The notes below the pieces were generated by a model. It was given only the letters and a program-made list of their open reading frames with translations, ran no database searches and was not told where the DNA came from. DNA of 64,000 nt, taken from positions 496,835-560,834 of the forward strand of contig NZ_KB905161.1 of the NCBI RefSeq assembly GCF_000378625.1. The letters run 5' to 3'. The translations under genes and the position numbers were made by a program. The stretch comes from Colwellia piezophila ATCC BAA-637. Lineage in GTDB: Bacteria; Pseudomonadota; Gammaproteobacteria; Enterobacterales; Alteromonadaceae. Shown here in pieces: positions 38,668-46,357 of this stretch. Each line of letters starts with the position of its first letter. The stretch's first letter is position 1.

Positions 38668-38854
38668 GGGTCAAGTCTTGTATTTTGCAACAATGCGGCA
38701 GATCTGAGAATAGTACAAACCGAAGTAATGTAATAAAGCGCACCGTAAAACGCTAAACGTAATGACCGAGTCATATTCCTATCATCTAAACTAGTTATGA
38801 ATAAAACAATTCTAGTTTAAAAAATAAAACTTTCAAAATTCAAGACCTGACCCC
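38668..38854 (-). mobile_element. Miniature Y1-transposase element, copy 1
   Basis: Ends are inverted: GGGTCAAGTCTTG(T)ATTTTG at the left and CAAAATTCAAGACCTGACCCC at the right. Read on the minus strand from an ATG at 38774, it begins MTRSLRLAFYGALYYITS, the start of the longer Y1 transposase group (COG1943-like), then jumps to the terminal repeat. The central transposase is deleted, so it is non-autonomous. It lies between the duplicated gene tail and hipA. Confidence 0.8.
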
Positions 38855-38894
38855 GTCATATTAGACATATCAATGTCATTAACTTACTACAAAG

Positions 38895-40190
38895 CTATTT
38901 TTTTTGTAACAATATTTTATTATCTAAATAAGTGCTACTCAGCTGTTTATTGATAAGCCTTGTCACTTCAGAGTTTATAGTTAACTCATTAGCAATTCGA
39001 GTAAAGGACTGCACCGCCTCTACCACGTCATCGATCACCAATTGCGCTTGCTCCCAGCTAGCAAAGTTTGCTTGTCCTGCTAATTTTTGCATCACTTTCA
39101 AGCTTGGTTGCTTTCCAAAACCACAAAAAGCCGTTGCATGTTCACTATAGGATGAAGGACTGAAAGTAACATCATAAAACGGAGCTAATTGCCACTGCCC
39201 ATCATCTTGCTGCAAAAACGCCCAGTTTTTACTATGATCATCTTGGTTTAAAGCAAACAAATTAAACACCATTCTGCGAAACATTATCTGTCCTGCAGCA
39301 GGACTCCGACAAATTATGCTGCTAACTTTAATTAAATCTTCATAATCTAAACTTGGCATTCTGTAATCAGCATCAAGCAAACCACTTGCACTGTGTAGGT
39401 GTAACCTCCCCTCGTTGCCATCCAGATTTTTTACAACATCAAAACGCTTAACAGCCAACCACTGCTTAGCGCCTGAAGCTCTAGGGGCATCTAATAACCT
39501 CCATTCAGGGACATCAATCTCCGCTTGTTTCGCCATGGTTAAATAAGCAGCCTCACACACTCCCTCATCATGCCCAAGTGAAAGTTGTGAAGAAGTAAAC
39601 TTAACTAAAAATGCTTCACTATCATCCCTAACATTTGTACTACAAAGATCATTATGGTTATTCAAATATAATTGAGCTTTGGGTCTTGCTCCTCCTGAGC
39701 TACCAGCATTAATCAATGCTTGTAATACTTCTGACGTTTGGCCATCAAAAATAGCCTGAGCTTGTAAACCTAATTGCGCTATTGATAACTGTTCTGGAAC
39801 ATTATTGTTTTGTAGTTCAGAAATCGGTAAATATGATAATGCTCCCATAGCACCCTCACCTACAAACGACAGCCTATCCATAGCGGTAATTTGTGCAGGC
39901 AGAGTATTAACTTGCCTAAAGACTCTATCCATTAATAATAAGCCCCAACCATCGGGGAGTGAGTCAGAGAAAGCACCATGTAAACTATTATGGGGTCTTA
40001 CTGGCGCTAGCTGTAATGATGAGTCAAAACTAAGGTTAAAAGGGGATAGGTTATGATATTGATTCAAATAATGTGTATCATATTGAAAGTAAATACCTTG
40101 TCGATTTTGAGCTAAAACGCCAACTGCAACATTCACACCATTTGCTAGCTTACGAAATACCTCTAACTTATTAACACGTCCATAATCCAT
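38895..40190 (-). CDS. hipA: HipA-family toxin kinase
   Basis: 431 residues, near E. coli length. The HipA N-terminal domain includes LHGAFSDSLPDGWG. The ATP loop is SSGGARPKA (164-172), then VKRFD, the catalytic NQDDHSKN (315-322) and the metal-binding D340 in FYDVTFSP. The family phosphorylates a tRNA synthetase (GltX in E. coli) and halts translation, giving dormancy, and is held in check by HipB. Start overlaps the hipB stop by one base (TAATG), so antitoxin is made first. Flanked by two mini Y1 elements. All key residues present; probably functional. Confidence 0.9.
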   Translation of the reverse strand: MDYGRVNKLEVFRKLANGVNVAVGVLAQNRQGIYFQYDTHYLNQYHNLSPFNLSFDSSLQLAPVRPHNSLHGAFSDSLPDGWGLLLMDRVFRQVNTLPAQITAMDRLSFVGEGAMGALSYLPISELQNNNVPEQLSIAQLGLQAQAIFDGQTSEVLQALINAGSSGGARPKAQLYLNNHNDLCSTNVRDDSEAFLVKFTSSQLSLGHDEGVCEAAYLTMAKQAEIDVPEWRLLDAPRASGAKQWLAVKRFDVVKNLDGNEGRLHLHSASGLLDADYRMPSLDYEDLIKVSSIICRSPAAGQIMFRRMVFNLFALNQDDHSKNWAFLQQDDGQWQLAPFYDVTFSPSSYSEHATAFCGFGKQPSLKVMQKLAGQANFASWEQAQLVIDDVVEAVQSFTRIANELTINSEVTRLINKQLSSTYLDNKILLQKK

Positions 40191-40471
40191 TATCGCAAGA
40201 CCTCATCAATAGAGGCAGGAATTTCATTAGCATCTTGTTTTTTAGTGAGAGATTTTAAGTGTGCTAATTCATCTAAACTCTGCCAAAGTAAAATAAACTG
40301 ACGAAAAGAAATTTGCTGAGTAGTTTCGAATTTTTTAATCGTAGAAGCAGGTACTGTGCTTAATTGAGCAAGCTTAGCGCGAGAAAGTTTTGCAGCCTTT
40401 CTTTTAACCACAAGCCACTCACACAGTGTCGCCTGAACATCACTGGCTGACAATAAAGATAACTTATTCAT
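40190..40471 (-). CDS. hipB: HipB-type antitoxin, HTH regulator
   Basis: 93 residues from the ATG at 40471; an upstream TTG would add four. A Cro/C1-type HTH (LVVKRKAAKLSRAKLAQLSTVPASTIKKFETTQQISFRQFILLWQSL) fills most of it, followed by a flexible tail (KKQDANEIPASIDEVLR), a common degradation target in antitoxins. It should bind HipA and repress its own promoter; direct repeats overlapping the -10 box upstream fit that. Confidence 0.88.
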   Translation of the reverse strand: MNKLSLLSASDVQATLCEWLVVKRKAAKLSRAKLAQLSTVPASTIKKFETTQQISFRQFILLWQSLDELAHLKSLTKKQDANEIPASIDEVLR

Positions 40472-40492
40472 AAAACACCACAATAGACACAG

Positions 40493-40541
40493 TAGTATCC
40501 ATTATAACCTAAAAACTATAACTTAGGACATAATAGTATCC
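40493..40541 (-). promoter_or_regulatory. Candidate hipBA promoter and operator repeats
   Basis: TAGTATCC occurs at 40493-40500 and 40534-40541, 41 bp apart (about four helical turns). Between them, minus-strand TATAAT (40506-40501) is a consensus -10 for hipB. E. coli HipB binds TATCC-N8-GGATA; here the TATCC halves are direct rather than inverted. Confidence 0.55.
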
Positions 40542-40561
40542 AATTTATATTTTATAGTATA

Positions 40562-40838
40562 GGGGGCAGGTCTTGTATTTTGCCACAATGCGACTAATTT
40601 GCATGAACAACCCAATTATGGCGTTCGCATACATCACTTAAGGTAACTAAAGAAACTCAAAATCATCGTCCTGAAGATAAATTAAATTTCGGCCATTACC
40701 GCGTGAAGTTATATGATAAAGCGCCCCTGCAAACTCTAAACGTAATGGCCAACTCATATTTCGCCCTAATTAAGTCCGATAAGATGAAATAAAATTAGCC
40801 GAAGAAATTAAAGGACGCAAAATTCAAGACCTGACCCC
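40562..40838 (-). mobile_element. Miniature Y1-transposase element, copy 2
   Basis: 277 bp with ends GGGGGCAGGTCTTG(T)ATTTTG and CAAAATTCAAGACCTGACCCC. From an ATG at 40757 the minus strand encodes MSWPLRLEFAGALYHITSRG then NGRNLIYLQDDDFEFL, matching Y1 transposase openings, followed by stops and a further recognisable stretch before the end. More complete than copy 1. It lies between hipB and the hydrolase stop. Both copies are followed by GTCAT. Confidence 0.82.
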
Positions 40839-40846
40839 GTCATGCG

Positions 40847-42409
40847 CTACTCGGCTATCTCGATATCCGCTTGGGGGTACAAACCTTGATAACAGGCCTG
40901 CAGTGATTTTTTCGCCTGCTCATCACCATGAACAATTTTTATATAACTGGGCTTATGGCGCATACGCCTGACAAAGTTAACTAAACCCGCTTGATCAGCA
41001 TGAGCCGAATAGCCACTAATAGTATGTACTGTTGCCCTAATATCGTATTGTTTACCCTCTAAAATAACATAGCCATTATGCTTGCGAGCATATTTTTGAA
41101 TATCACGCCCTGGTGTGCCTTGAGCTTGATAACCAACAAACAAAATATCAGTGCTTGTATCACTAATAAATTGTTTTAAGTAATTGACCATACGACCACC
41201 AGCACACATGCCACTGGCAGCAATAACAATAGCGGGCTTATTACGCTTTGCTAATGCTTTCACCACTGACAAATGCTGTTTGTGGTCATCAATGGTATAG
41301 AGTTGACTAAAATTAAGCGGATGTCGCCCTGTAGCGACTTTTTGCTTAGCCTCCGCGTCCCATAGGTTTTTAAACTGTTTGTATTGCTCTGTAAAATTTG
41401 CCGCCATGGGTGAATCAACAATAACCTCTATAGATTGCCAAAAGCTATTATCCTCCGGTTTTGTTCCAGCCTTGCTAGCTTGCTGAGAGCCTACTTGTTT
41501 AGACTTTTGCTGAAGGGCTCTTTGTTGCTGCGCTTTATGCTGCTGAAAGATGATTTGCTCTAATTCATATAACAACTCTTGCGTGCGACCAATACTAAAG
41601 GCAGGAATAAGCACCACACCATTATCAGCTACCGCTCTTTCTATCACCCGTTGCAAGTTTTGTCTGCGCTGCTTTCTACTTTGATGATTTTTATCACCAT
41701 AAGTCGACTCAATAATTAAAGTATCAGCCCGATAAGGACTTTTAGGCGCGGGTAATAAAGGCGCATACGGCGCACCTAAATCACCAGAAAACACCACTCG
41801 GTGTTTCTTGGCTAGAGGCTTATCTTTAGGGCTAGCTGAGGACTTCTTTAAAGGTATAGCCAGATCAATCTCAACATACGCTGATCCTAAAATATGACCC
41901 GCCGGTTGAAACTTTGCTTTTGCTTGTTGATAACCAACAGGATCAGATGAATCAGAAGAAGAATAAGAAGAGAGAATCTCGTTAACCGGTAACTCAAACC
42001 ATTGTTTATAAGCGATTGGCTTAATTTGTCGTTTTAGTAGTTTAATGCAAGCAGCGATTAAACTCTTATCACGAGTAACACCCACTTTAAGTGCATCTTC
42101 AATTACTAACGGCAGCAAACTCGCTGTCGCCTCAGTACAAAATATTGGCCCGGTAAAACCCGCCGCTAAAAGGTAAGGAATACGGCCAACATGATCTATA
42201 TGGCAATGAGTCACAATGAGCGCAGTAATATTACTGATATCAAAGCCGATAGTTAAATGATCGGCACCCGACTTACCCGAGACTTCCGCCCCTTGAAACA
42301 AACCACAATCAATTAAAACACTAGAAGAGTTATGAATATTCAGTTGATGACAAGAGCCAGTAACACCATTAACCGCACCGTGATGAACAATCTCTGGTTT
42401 AAAATCCAT
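40847..42409 (-). CDS. Beta-CASP metallo-hydrolase (RNA-processing type)
   Basis: 520 residues. Metal motif HCHIDH (H68, H70, D72, H73), GHILGSAYVEI and FSGDLGAPYAPLLP complete the metallo-beta-lactamase core. The beta-CASP insert has IESTYGDKNHQSRKQRRQNLQRVIERAV and PAFSIGRTQELLYEL, then GMCAGGRMVNYL, and the C-terminal motif SGYSAHADQAGL. Relatives (CPSF-73/RNase J type) cut RNA; many bacterial ones are uncharacterised. Two low-complexity inserts (about 150-200 and 285-320) are unusual. The last 156 bp are duplicated at 38324-38479, and the mini Y1 element sits just 8 bp past the stop. Confidence 0.88.
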   Translation of the reverse strand: MDFKPEIVHHGAVNGVTGSCHQLNIHNSSSVLIDCGLFQGAEVSGKSGADHLTIGFDISNITALIVTHCHIDHVGRIPYLLAAGFTGPIFCTEATASLLPLVIEDALKVGVTRDKSLIAACIKLLKRQIKPIAYKQWFELPVNEILSSYSSSDSSDPVGYQQAKAKFQPAGHILGSAYVEIDLAIPLKKSSASPKDKPLAKKHRVVFSGDLGAPYAPLLPAPKSPYRADTLIIESTYGDKNHQSRKQRRQNLQRVIERAVADNGVVLIPAFSIGRTQELLYELEQIIFQQHKAQQQRALQQKSKQVGSQQASKAGTKPEDNSFWQSIEVIVDSPMAANFTEQYKQFKNLWDAEAKQKVATGRHPLNFSQLYTIDDHKQHLSVVKALAKRNKPAIVIAASGMCAGGRMVNYLKQFISDTSTDILFVGYQAQGTPGRDIQKYARKHNGYVILEGKQYDIRATVHTISGYSAHADQAGLVNFVRRMRHKPSYIKIVHGDEQAKKSLQACYQGLYPQADIEIAE

Positions 42410-42532
42410 TTCAAAATCCTTTTAAATAGCTATACCAACATCCTTTAACTAAGCATAGATCATTCAAGGTCATTCCATACGAATCATTACTACCCCAAAA
42501 TAATCACCAACAAACAAACATCATTTGCAAAA

Positions 42533-42777
42533 CCCGTAGGCGGGAATTTATTCGCGCATATCTTAAGAATTTATTCACGCTTTGGCCTTAGACCTGGCAT
42601 GGTTGCCACTTAATTGTTCTGGGAGTAACCGTAGGCGGGAACTTGTTCGCGCATCTCTTAGGTATTTATTCGCGCAGAACCTGCACTTGTTCACGTTGTA
42701 TTTATTCCCGTTGCACTTATTCGCGCCTTCAAAAAAGCGGGATTGAAATCCCGTAACCCTGCGCGATTGAAATCCCG
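42533..42777. repeat. Type-A REP cluster at the RAYT truncation
   Basis: Forward REPs at about 42535-42556 and 42630-42651, a TGGCATGGTTGCCA hairpin (42595-42608), REP tail units, then inverted REP halves ending in CCCGCCTAC, which run directly into transposase sequence. Confidence 0.8.
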
Positions 42778-43042
42778 CCTACATTGGCAGTTTCAATTAT
42801 TAGAAAAATATTCTCTAGCAGAAGTAATTAAACGTATGAAAGGACGAAGTGCACAAGCGATCAACAAAGAAAAGCATAAACAGGGTAAAGTATGGCAAGC
42901 TGATTATTACGAACATCATATAAAGAGTGAAGACGATCTAATTACTCAAGCAAGGTATATTGTTGCCAACCCCTTAAGAGCAGGCTTGGTTGACAATATT
43001 AGTGATTATGCCTTCTGGGATTGTATTTATTTAAAATAAAAA
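42778..43042 (+). pseudogene. 5'-truncated RAYT transposase
   Basis: From CCTACATTGG the sequence is nearly identical to the intact RAYT from 33566 to its stop (residues about 66-151), with a few substitutions (for example GRSAQAINKEKHKQ). Everything before the second histidine of the HUH motif is missing and replaced by an inverted type-A REP. The join is at CCTACAT, shared by REP and gene. An open frame continues upstream through the REP (MKSRNPARLKSRLHWQ) but lacks the first catalytic histidine, so it cannot be active. Confidence 0.9.
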
Positions 43043-43073
43043 GGATATATGCCGTACGCGGTAATTTGTACCC

Positions 43074-43260
43074 CGTAGGCGGGAATTTATTCGCGCAGCT
43101 CTTGAACTTATTCGCGCTTTATTATTCACAAAAACAAACCCTGCGCGATTGAAATCCCGCCTACATCAACACACCACGTAGGCGGGAACTTACGCTGCAT
43201 GGATGCAGCTTATTAGAGAATGCAGGACGCATATTCTCCTGTTCGCGCATCACTTAGGAA
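43074..43260. repeat. Type-A REP cluster with an inserted element
   Basis: Forward REP at 43075-43096, an inverted/forward BIME at 43143-43190 like that at 38589-38641. The last REP is interrupted: GTAGGCGGGAACTT is followed by a 49-bp element and then GTTCGCGCATCACTT. The final TTAGGAATT tail forms the galU stop region. Confidence 0.85.
43192..43240 (+). mobile_element. 49-bp double-hairpin element inside a REP, copy 2
   Basis: Stem GCTGCAT-GG-ATGCAGC (43194-43209) then TTATTAGAGAATGC, AGGAC loop and ATTCTCCT. Compared with 33034-33082, both arms of the first stem changed together (GTAGCAT/ATGCTAC to GCTGCAT/ATGCAGC). It splits an otherwise standard REP. No target duplication longer than about one base. 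Confidence 0.75.
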
Positions 43261-44138
43261 TTTATTACCTCTTGTAAATAAGCCCTAAAATCATCACCAA
43301 ATTCTGGATGACGTAAACCATACTCAATATTTGCTTTCATATAACCGAGCTTAGAACCACAATCGTGTGATTTACCCGTCATATGAAACGCTTCTACGGT
43401 TTCAAGTTTCATCAGCATAGCAATTGCATCGGTCAACTGAATTTCATCTCCAGCACCCGGAGGGGTAAACTCCAACAAGTCCCAAATTTTCTCTGATAAG
43501 ACATATCGTCCAACAACAGCTAAGTTAGATGGTGCTTCATCTATAGGCGGCTTTTCCACAACAGCAGTCATCGCTTTTGATTCACCAGCAGCAAGTTGGT
43601 GACCTTCACAATCTGCAACCCCATAATTACTCACCATTTCCATAGGAACTGGTTCAACCATAATTTGGCTATGCCCTACTTCATGATAACGAGCCAACAT
43701 TGCTGCCAAGTTTTCAGTTTTTAAATCACTACTCGCATCATCCAAAATAACATCAGGTAACACCACCACAAAGGGCGAGTCACCAATGATTGGTCGCGCT
43801 TTTAAAACAGCATGACCTAGGCCTTTAGCTTCACCTTGACGTACATGCATAATAGTAACGCCCTTAGGGCAAATAGCTTGAATCTCTTCAAGTAACTGTC
43901 GTTTCACCCGATTTTCTAACGTAGTTTCAAGCTCAAAAGATTTATCAAAGTGATTTTCAATGGCATTTTTAGAAGAGTGCGTCACTAAAACGATTTCTTT
44001 AATGCCGGCAGCAACACATTCATTCACTATGTATTGAATCATTGGTTTATCAACAATTGGCAACATTTCTTTTGGGATAGCTTTGGTAGCAGGTAACATA
44101 CGAGTACCTAAACCTGCTACGGGGATTACAGCTTTCAT
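43254..44138 (-). CDS. galU: UTP-glucose-1-phosphate uridylyltransferase
   Basis: 294 residues from the ATG at 44138, with GGAAG about 7 nt upstream; a longer frame up to 44204 runs over relic sequence and is rejected. [20 protein letters not shown] (9-28) is the nucleotide/metal motif, VEKP and the ALTGKS-type end ([30 protein letters not shown]) follow. It makes UDP-glucose for surface sugars and glycogen-like pathways. Stop TAA and the last two codons come from the REP tail TTAGGAATTTATT, so its natural C-terminus may be altered by a few residues. Last gene of the polysaccharide operon. Confidence 0.95.
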   Translation of the reverse strand: MKAVIPVAGLGTRMLPATKAIPKEMLPIVDKPMIQYIVNECVAAGIKEIVLVTHSSKNAIENHFDKSFELETTLENRVKRQLLEEIQAICPKGVTIMHVRQGEAKGLGHAVLKARPIIGDSPFVVVLPDVILDDASSDLKTENLAAMLARYHEVGHSQIMVEPVPMEMVSNYGVADCEGHQLAAGESKAMTAVVEKPPIDEAPSNLAVVGRYVLSEKIWDLLEFTPPGAGDEIQLTDAIAMLMKLETVEAFHMTGKSHDCGSKLGYMKANIEYGLRHPEFGDDFRAYLQEVINS

Positions 44139-44157
44139 TCTTAAACTTCCTTTGTCT

Positions 44158-44338
44158 TTATATTTTATAAAAATCTTTAAACTATGCGACAAACACTGCA
44201 ACACCCTCTTTTACCGCGATTTTAGGGGTATAATTTGTCGCCTTAAAATCATCAGTCAATCCAGGGTGACGTAAACCATACTTAACATCGGCTTTCATAT
44301 AACTGAGCTTAGCACCACAATCGTATGATTTACCTGCA
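44158..44338 (-). pseudogene. Relic: galU tail fused to epimerase tail
   Basis: Read on the minus strand, GKSYDCGAKLSYMKADVKYG.. copies the galU C-terminal motif with several changes, continuing to DDFKA, then [33 protein letters not shown]. The second part resembles the end of a UDP-glucuronate epimerase-type protein (usual ..FVAW(Y/F)KDFY), with the expected Trp codon turned to TAG. No start remains. A remnant of earlier genes that stood upstream of galU. Confidence 0.75.
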
Positions 44339-44377
44339 AAAGAAAATACTTACTTAATCACATTAACAGACAAATCA

Positions 44378-44953
44378 TTAAGCTTTGAGTGTAGTACCCG
44401 TCTCAACAACTTCTCCATCAGCAACTTCAACAAAGTACCCAGCACTACAGCCGGCTTGAAGCCAAGCGGCTTTACCAACTTTAACACCACCGGCTAAGCT
44501 AACGGCCACACCAATATGTGCAAACACACCTAAAACACAATCATGATCAACGGTTGCATTTGCGTTAATTAATGCCCCTAATCCTAATTTAGCATTAGTG
44601 CCGACAACAGCCCCAGCCATAACAACAACACCTAGAGCAACTTCTGCATAATCACTTACCCAAGACTTAGGATGAAGTAAAGAAACAAGTGGCAAACCAG
44701 CATCAGAAATTTTGACTATCAACTTTTTTCTAACCGCATTATTACCTATAGCAACGATACATGCATCAAACTCAAAGTTGGTGGTGAAAAGAGAATCACT
44801 ATTACCAACAATATCCAAGTTTAAAGCTTTTATATTTTTAGGAAAAGAGTCATCGACAAAAGATACCTTTTCAAAATCCCCTGAACACAAGGCTAAATCT
44901 GCGACAGCTTGTCCGTGACCACCAGAGCCAACAATAACTAAGTGTTTATACAT
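44378..44953 (-). CDS. PglD/NeuD-like sugar O- or N-acyltransferase
   Basis: 191 residues from the ATG at 44953, which overlaps the preceding stop as TAATG. An N-terminal Rossmann-like part (VIVGSGGHGQAVADLAL) binds the nucleotide sugar; a left-handed beta helix follows with the catalytic His of NANATVDHDCVLG. Family members acetylate 4-amino sugars or sialic acids using acetyl-CoA. With the formyltransferase and sugar transferase upstream it likely tailors the first sugar. Confidence 0.85.
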   Translation of the reverse strand: MYKHLVIVGSGGHGQAVADLALCSGDFEKVSFVDDSFPKNIKALNLDIVGNSDSLFTTNFEFDACIVAIGNNAVRKKLIVKISDAGLPLVSLLHPKSWVSDYAEVALGVVVMAGAVVGTNAKLGLGALINANATVDHDCVLGVFAHIGVAVSLAGGVKVGKAAWLQAGCSAGYFVEVADGEVVETGTTLKA

Positions 44954-45774
44954 TACTCGGCTTCCCATTCAATGCATTCTAAAAATCCGTCTTTAAATCC
45001 AATACATAAATTTTTCGTTGTTTCGTTAGCTAGCTTAGCTTTCCAAATGATATGTTTTTTATCATTAATCATAATAAAAGCACCAGGATAAGGTCTAGTC
45101 GTCGCTCTCACAAGCCTTTCTGCCGTTTTAACAGAAGCACTTAAATCTATTTCACCATCTTTTGGGGTACGTCCCTGCCACTCAGTTGCATCAGCATGAT
45201 TCTGCTCTTGTAATGTAACGTCTTCGTTTAATATTTTAGGAATAATGCTCGTCATTAAATTCACATGTGCATCATTTACTGAGTCATATAATTCTGTAGA
45301 GGTTGTCCTTTCAGATAAAGGTATTTTGTACTGAGATAATATAGGTCCCGTATCAACACCTTCATCAAGTTTAAACAGAGTAACACCCGTTTCCTCTAGT
45401 CCTTTAATAATTGCCCACGGAATAGAAGCTCGACCTCGCCCTTTAGGCAATAGTGTTGGGTGCATGCCGAGTACACCAGACTTTGGTGCATCAAGAAGTC
45501 GTTTATTTGCGATTTGCGACCAACCAATAATAAAAAGCCAGTCTAAGTCATATTTTTTTATCACATCAATAACATGATCATCATTTATATGATCAATTTT
45601 AATTAAATCAATTGAGTTGCTTTGACAAAAATCATCAAGGTACACCCTCCCCGATTTATTTTTAGCTTTTTCATCGATTAATGTAATAGCGACCTGTAAT
45701 TTTCCACCTGCCTTATATATAGCTTCCATACATGAAAAGCCAAGCTGTACACAAGTAACAAAACCTAATTTCAT
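44953..45774 (-). CDS. Formyltransferase-like sugar modification enzyme
   Basis: 273 residues with the 10-formyl-THF transferase signature: MHPTLLPKGRGRASIPWAIIKG and DTGPILSQYKIPL (catalytic Asp). The asparagine of the usual N-H-D triad is not obvious before the HP motif, where LGMHPTLLP is seen. Methionyl-tRNA formyltransferase is unlikely given the operon; N-formylation of an amino sugar (as in ArnA or WbtJ-like proteins) fits better. TAATG overlap with the next gene. Confidence 0.75.
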   Translation of the reverse strand: MKLGFVTCVQLGFSCMEAIYKAGGKLQVAITLIDEKAKNKSGRVYLDDFCQSNSIDLIKIDHINDDHVIDVIKKYDLDWLFIIGWSQIANKRLLDAPKSGVLGMHPTLLPKGRGRASIPWAIIKGLEETGVTLFKLDEGVDTGPILSQYKIPLSERTTSTELYDSVNDAHVNLMTSIIPKILNEDVTLQEQNHADATEWQGRTPKDGEIDLSASVKTAERLVRATTRPYPGAFIMINDKKHIIWKAKLANETTKNLCIGFKDGFLECIEWEAE

Positions 45775-45784
45775 TTTTTTTCCT

Positions 45785-46351
45785 TTAATAAACCGGTGGT
45801 GGCTTAAACAAATATAAAACAGTATTCAGAATGATTTTTACATCATTGAAAAAGCTAATATCTTTTACATACTCACCATCAAAAGCAGCTTTTTCAGGAA
45901 CTGTCATGCCATCAAAAGAGTTAACTTGTGCTAAACCAGTCAATCCTGGTCGTGTAAATAAAGAATTATTGTCTTTGCGAATTTGTAACAACTCTTCTTG
46001 AGTAGCAAGAGGAGGTCGAGGGCCAACAATGCTCATATCACCTTTAAGAATATTTAAAAGTTGCGGCAATTCATCAATATTGGTTCGACGGATCATCTTA
46101 CCGACCCAAGTAAGTTTTACCTGGCCAACTTCATCCGAGGCTAAATCGCCAGTATTAACAGGCATACTTCTAAATTTAAAAAATGAAAATAAGTTACCAT
46201 TTTTGCCAGCTCTAGTTTGCTTAAAAATAATAGGACCTGGGTCAACTATTTTAATAAGCAATGCAACAATAATCATTAACGGAGATAAACATACAACAGC
46301 AAAAAACACGATAAAGATATCTAGCAGTCGTTTACCAAACAATTTATACAT
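45785..46351 (-). CDS. Initiating sugar-1-phosphate transferase (WcaJ/PglC type)
   Basis: 188 residues with one hydrophobic re-entrant helix (LLDIFIVFFAVVCLSPLMIIVALLIKI), then DPGPIIFKQTRAGKNGNLFSFFKFRSM, RRTNIDELPQLLNILKGDMSIVGPRPP and TRPGLTGLAQVN, all hallmarks of the bacterial sugar transferase family. The short form is monotopic like PglC. It should load the first sugar phosphate on undecaprenyl phosphate at the inner membrane. Confidence 0.93.
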   Translation of the reverse strand: MYKLFGKRLLDIFIVFFAVVCLSPLMIIVALLIKIVDPGPIIFKQTRAGKNGNLFSFFKFRSMPVNTGDLASDEVGQVKLTWVGKMIRRTNIDELPQLLNILKGDMSIVGPRPPLATQEELLQIRKDNNSLFTRPGLTGLAQVNSFDGMTVPEKAAFDGEYVKDISFFNDVKIILNTVLYLFKPPPVY

Positions 46352-46357
46352 AATTAT

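Noticed and set aside
42743..43039. A second functional RAYT
   Set aside because: The frame is open, but the first HUH histidine and the whole N-terminal half are replaced by REP-derived codons.
44139..44204. Longer galU start adding 22 residues
   Set aside because: The extra residues come from relic sequence in another frame; the ATG at 44138 has a good ribosome site and matches family N-termini.
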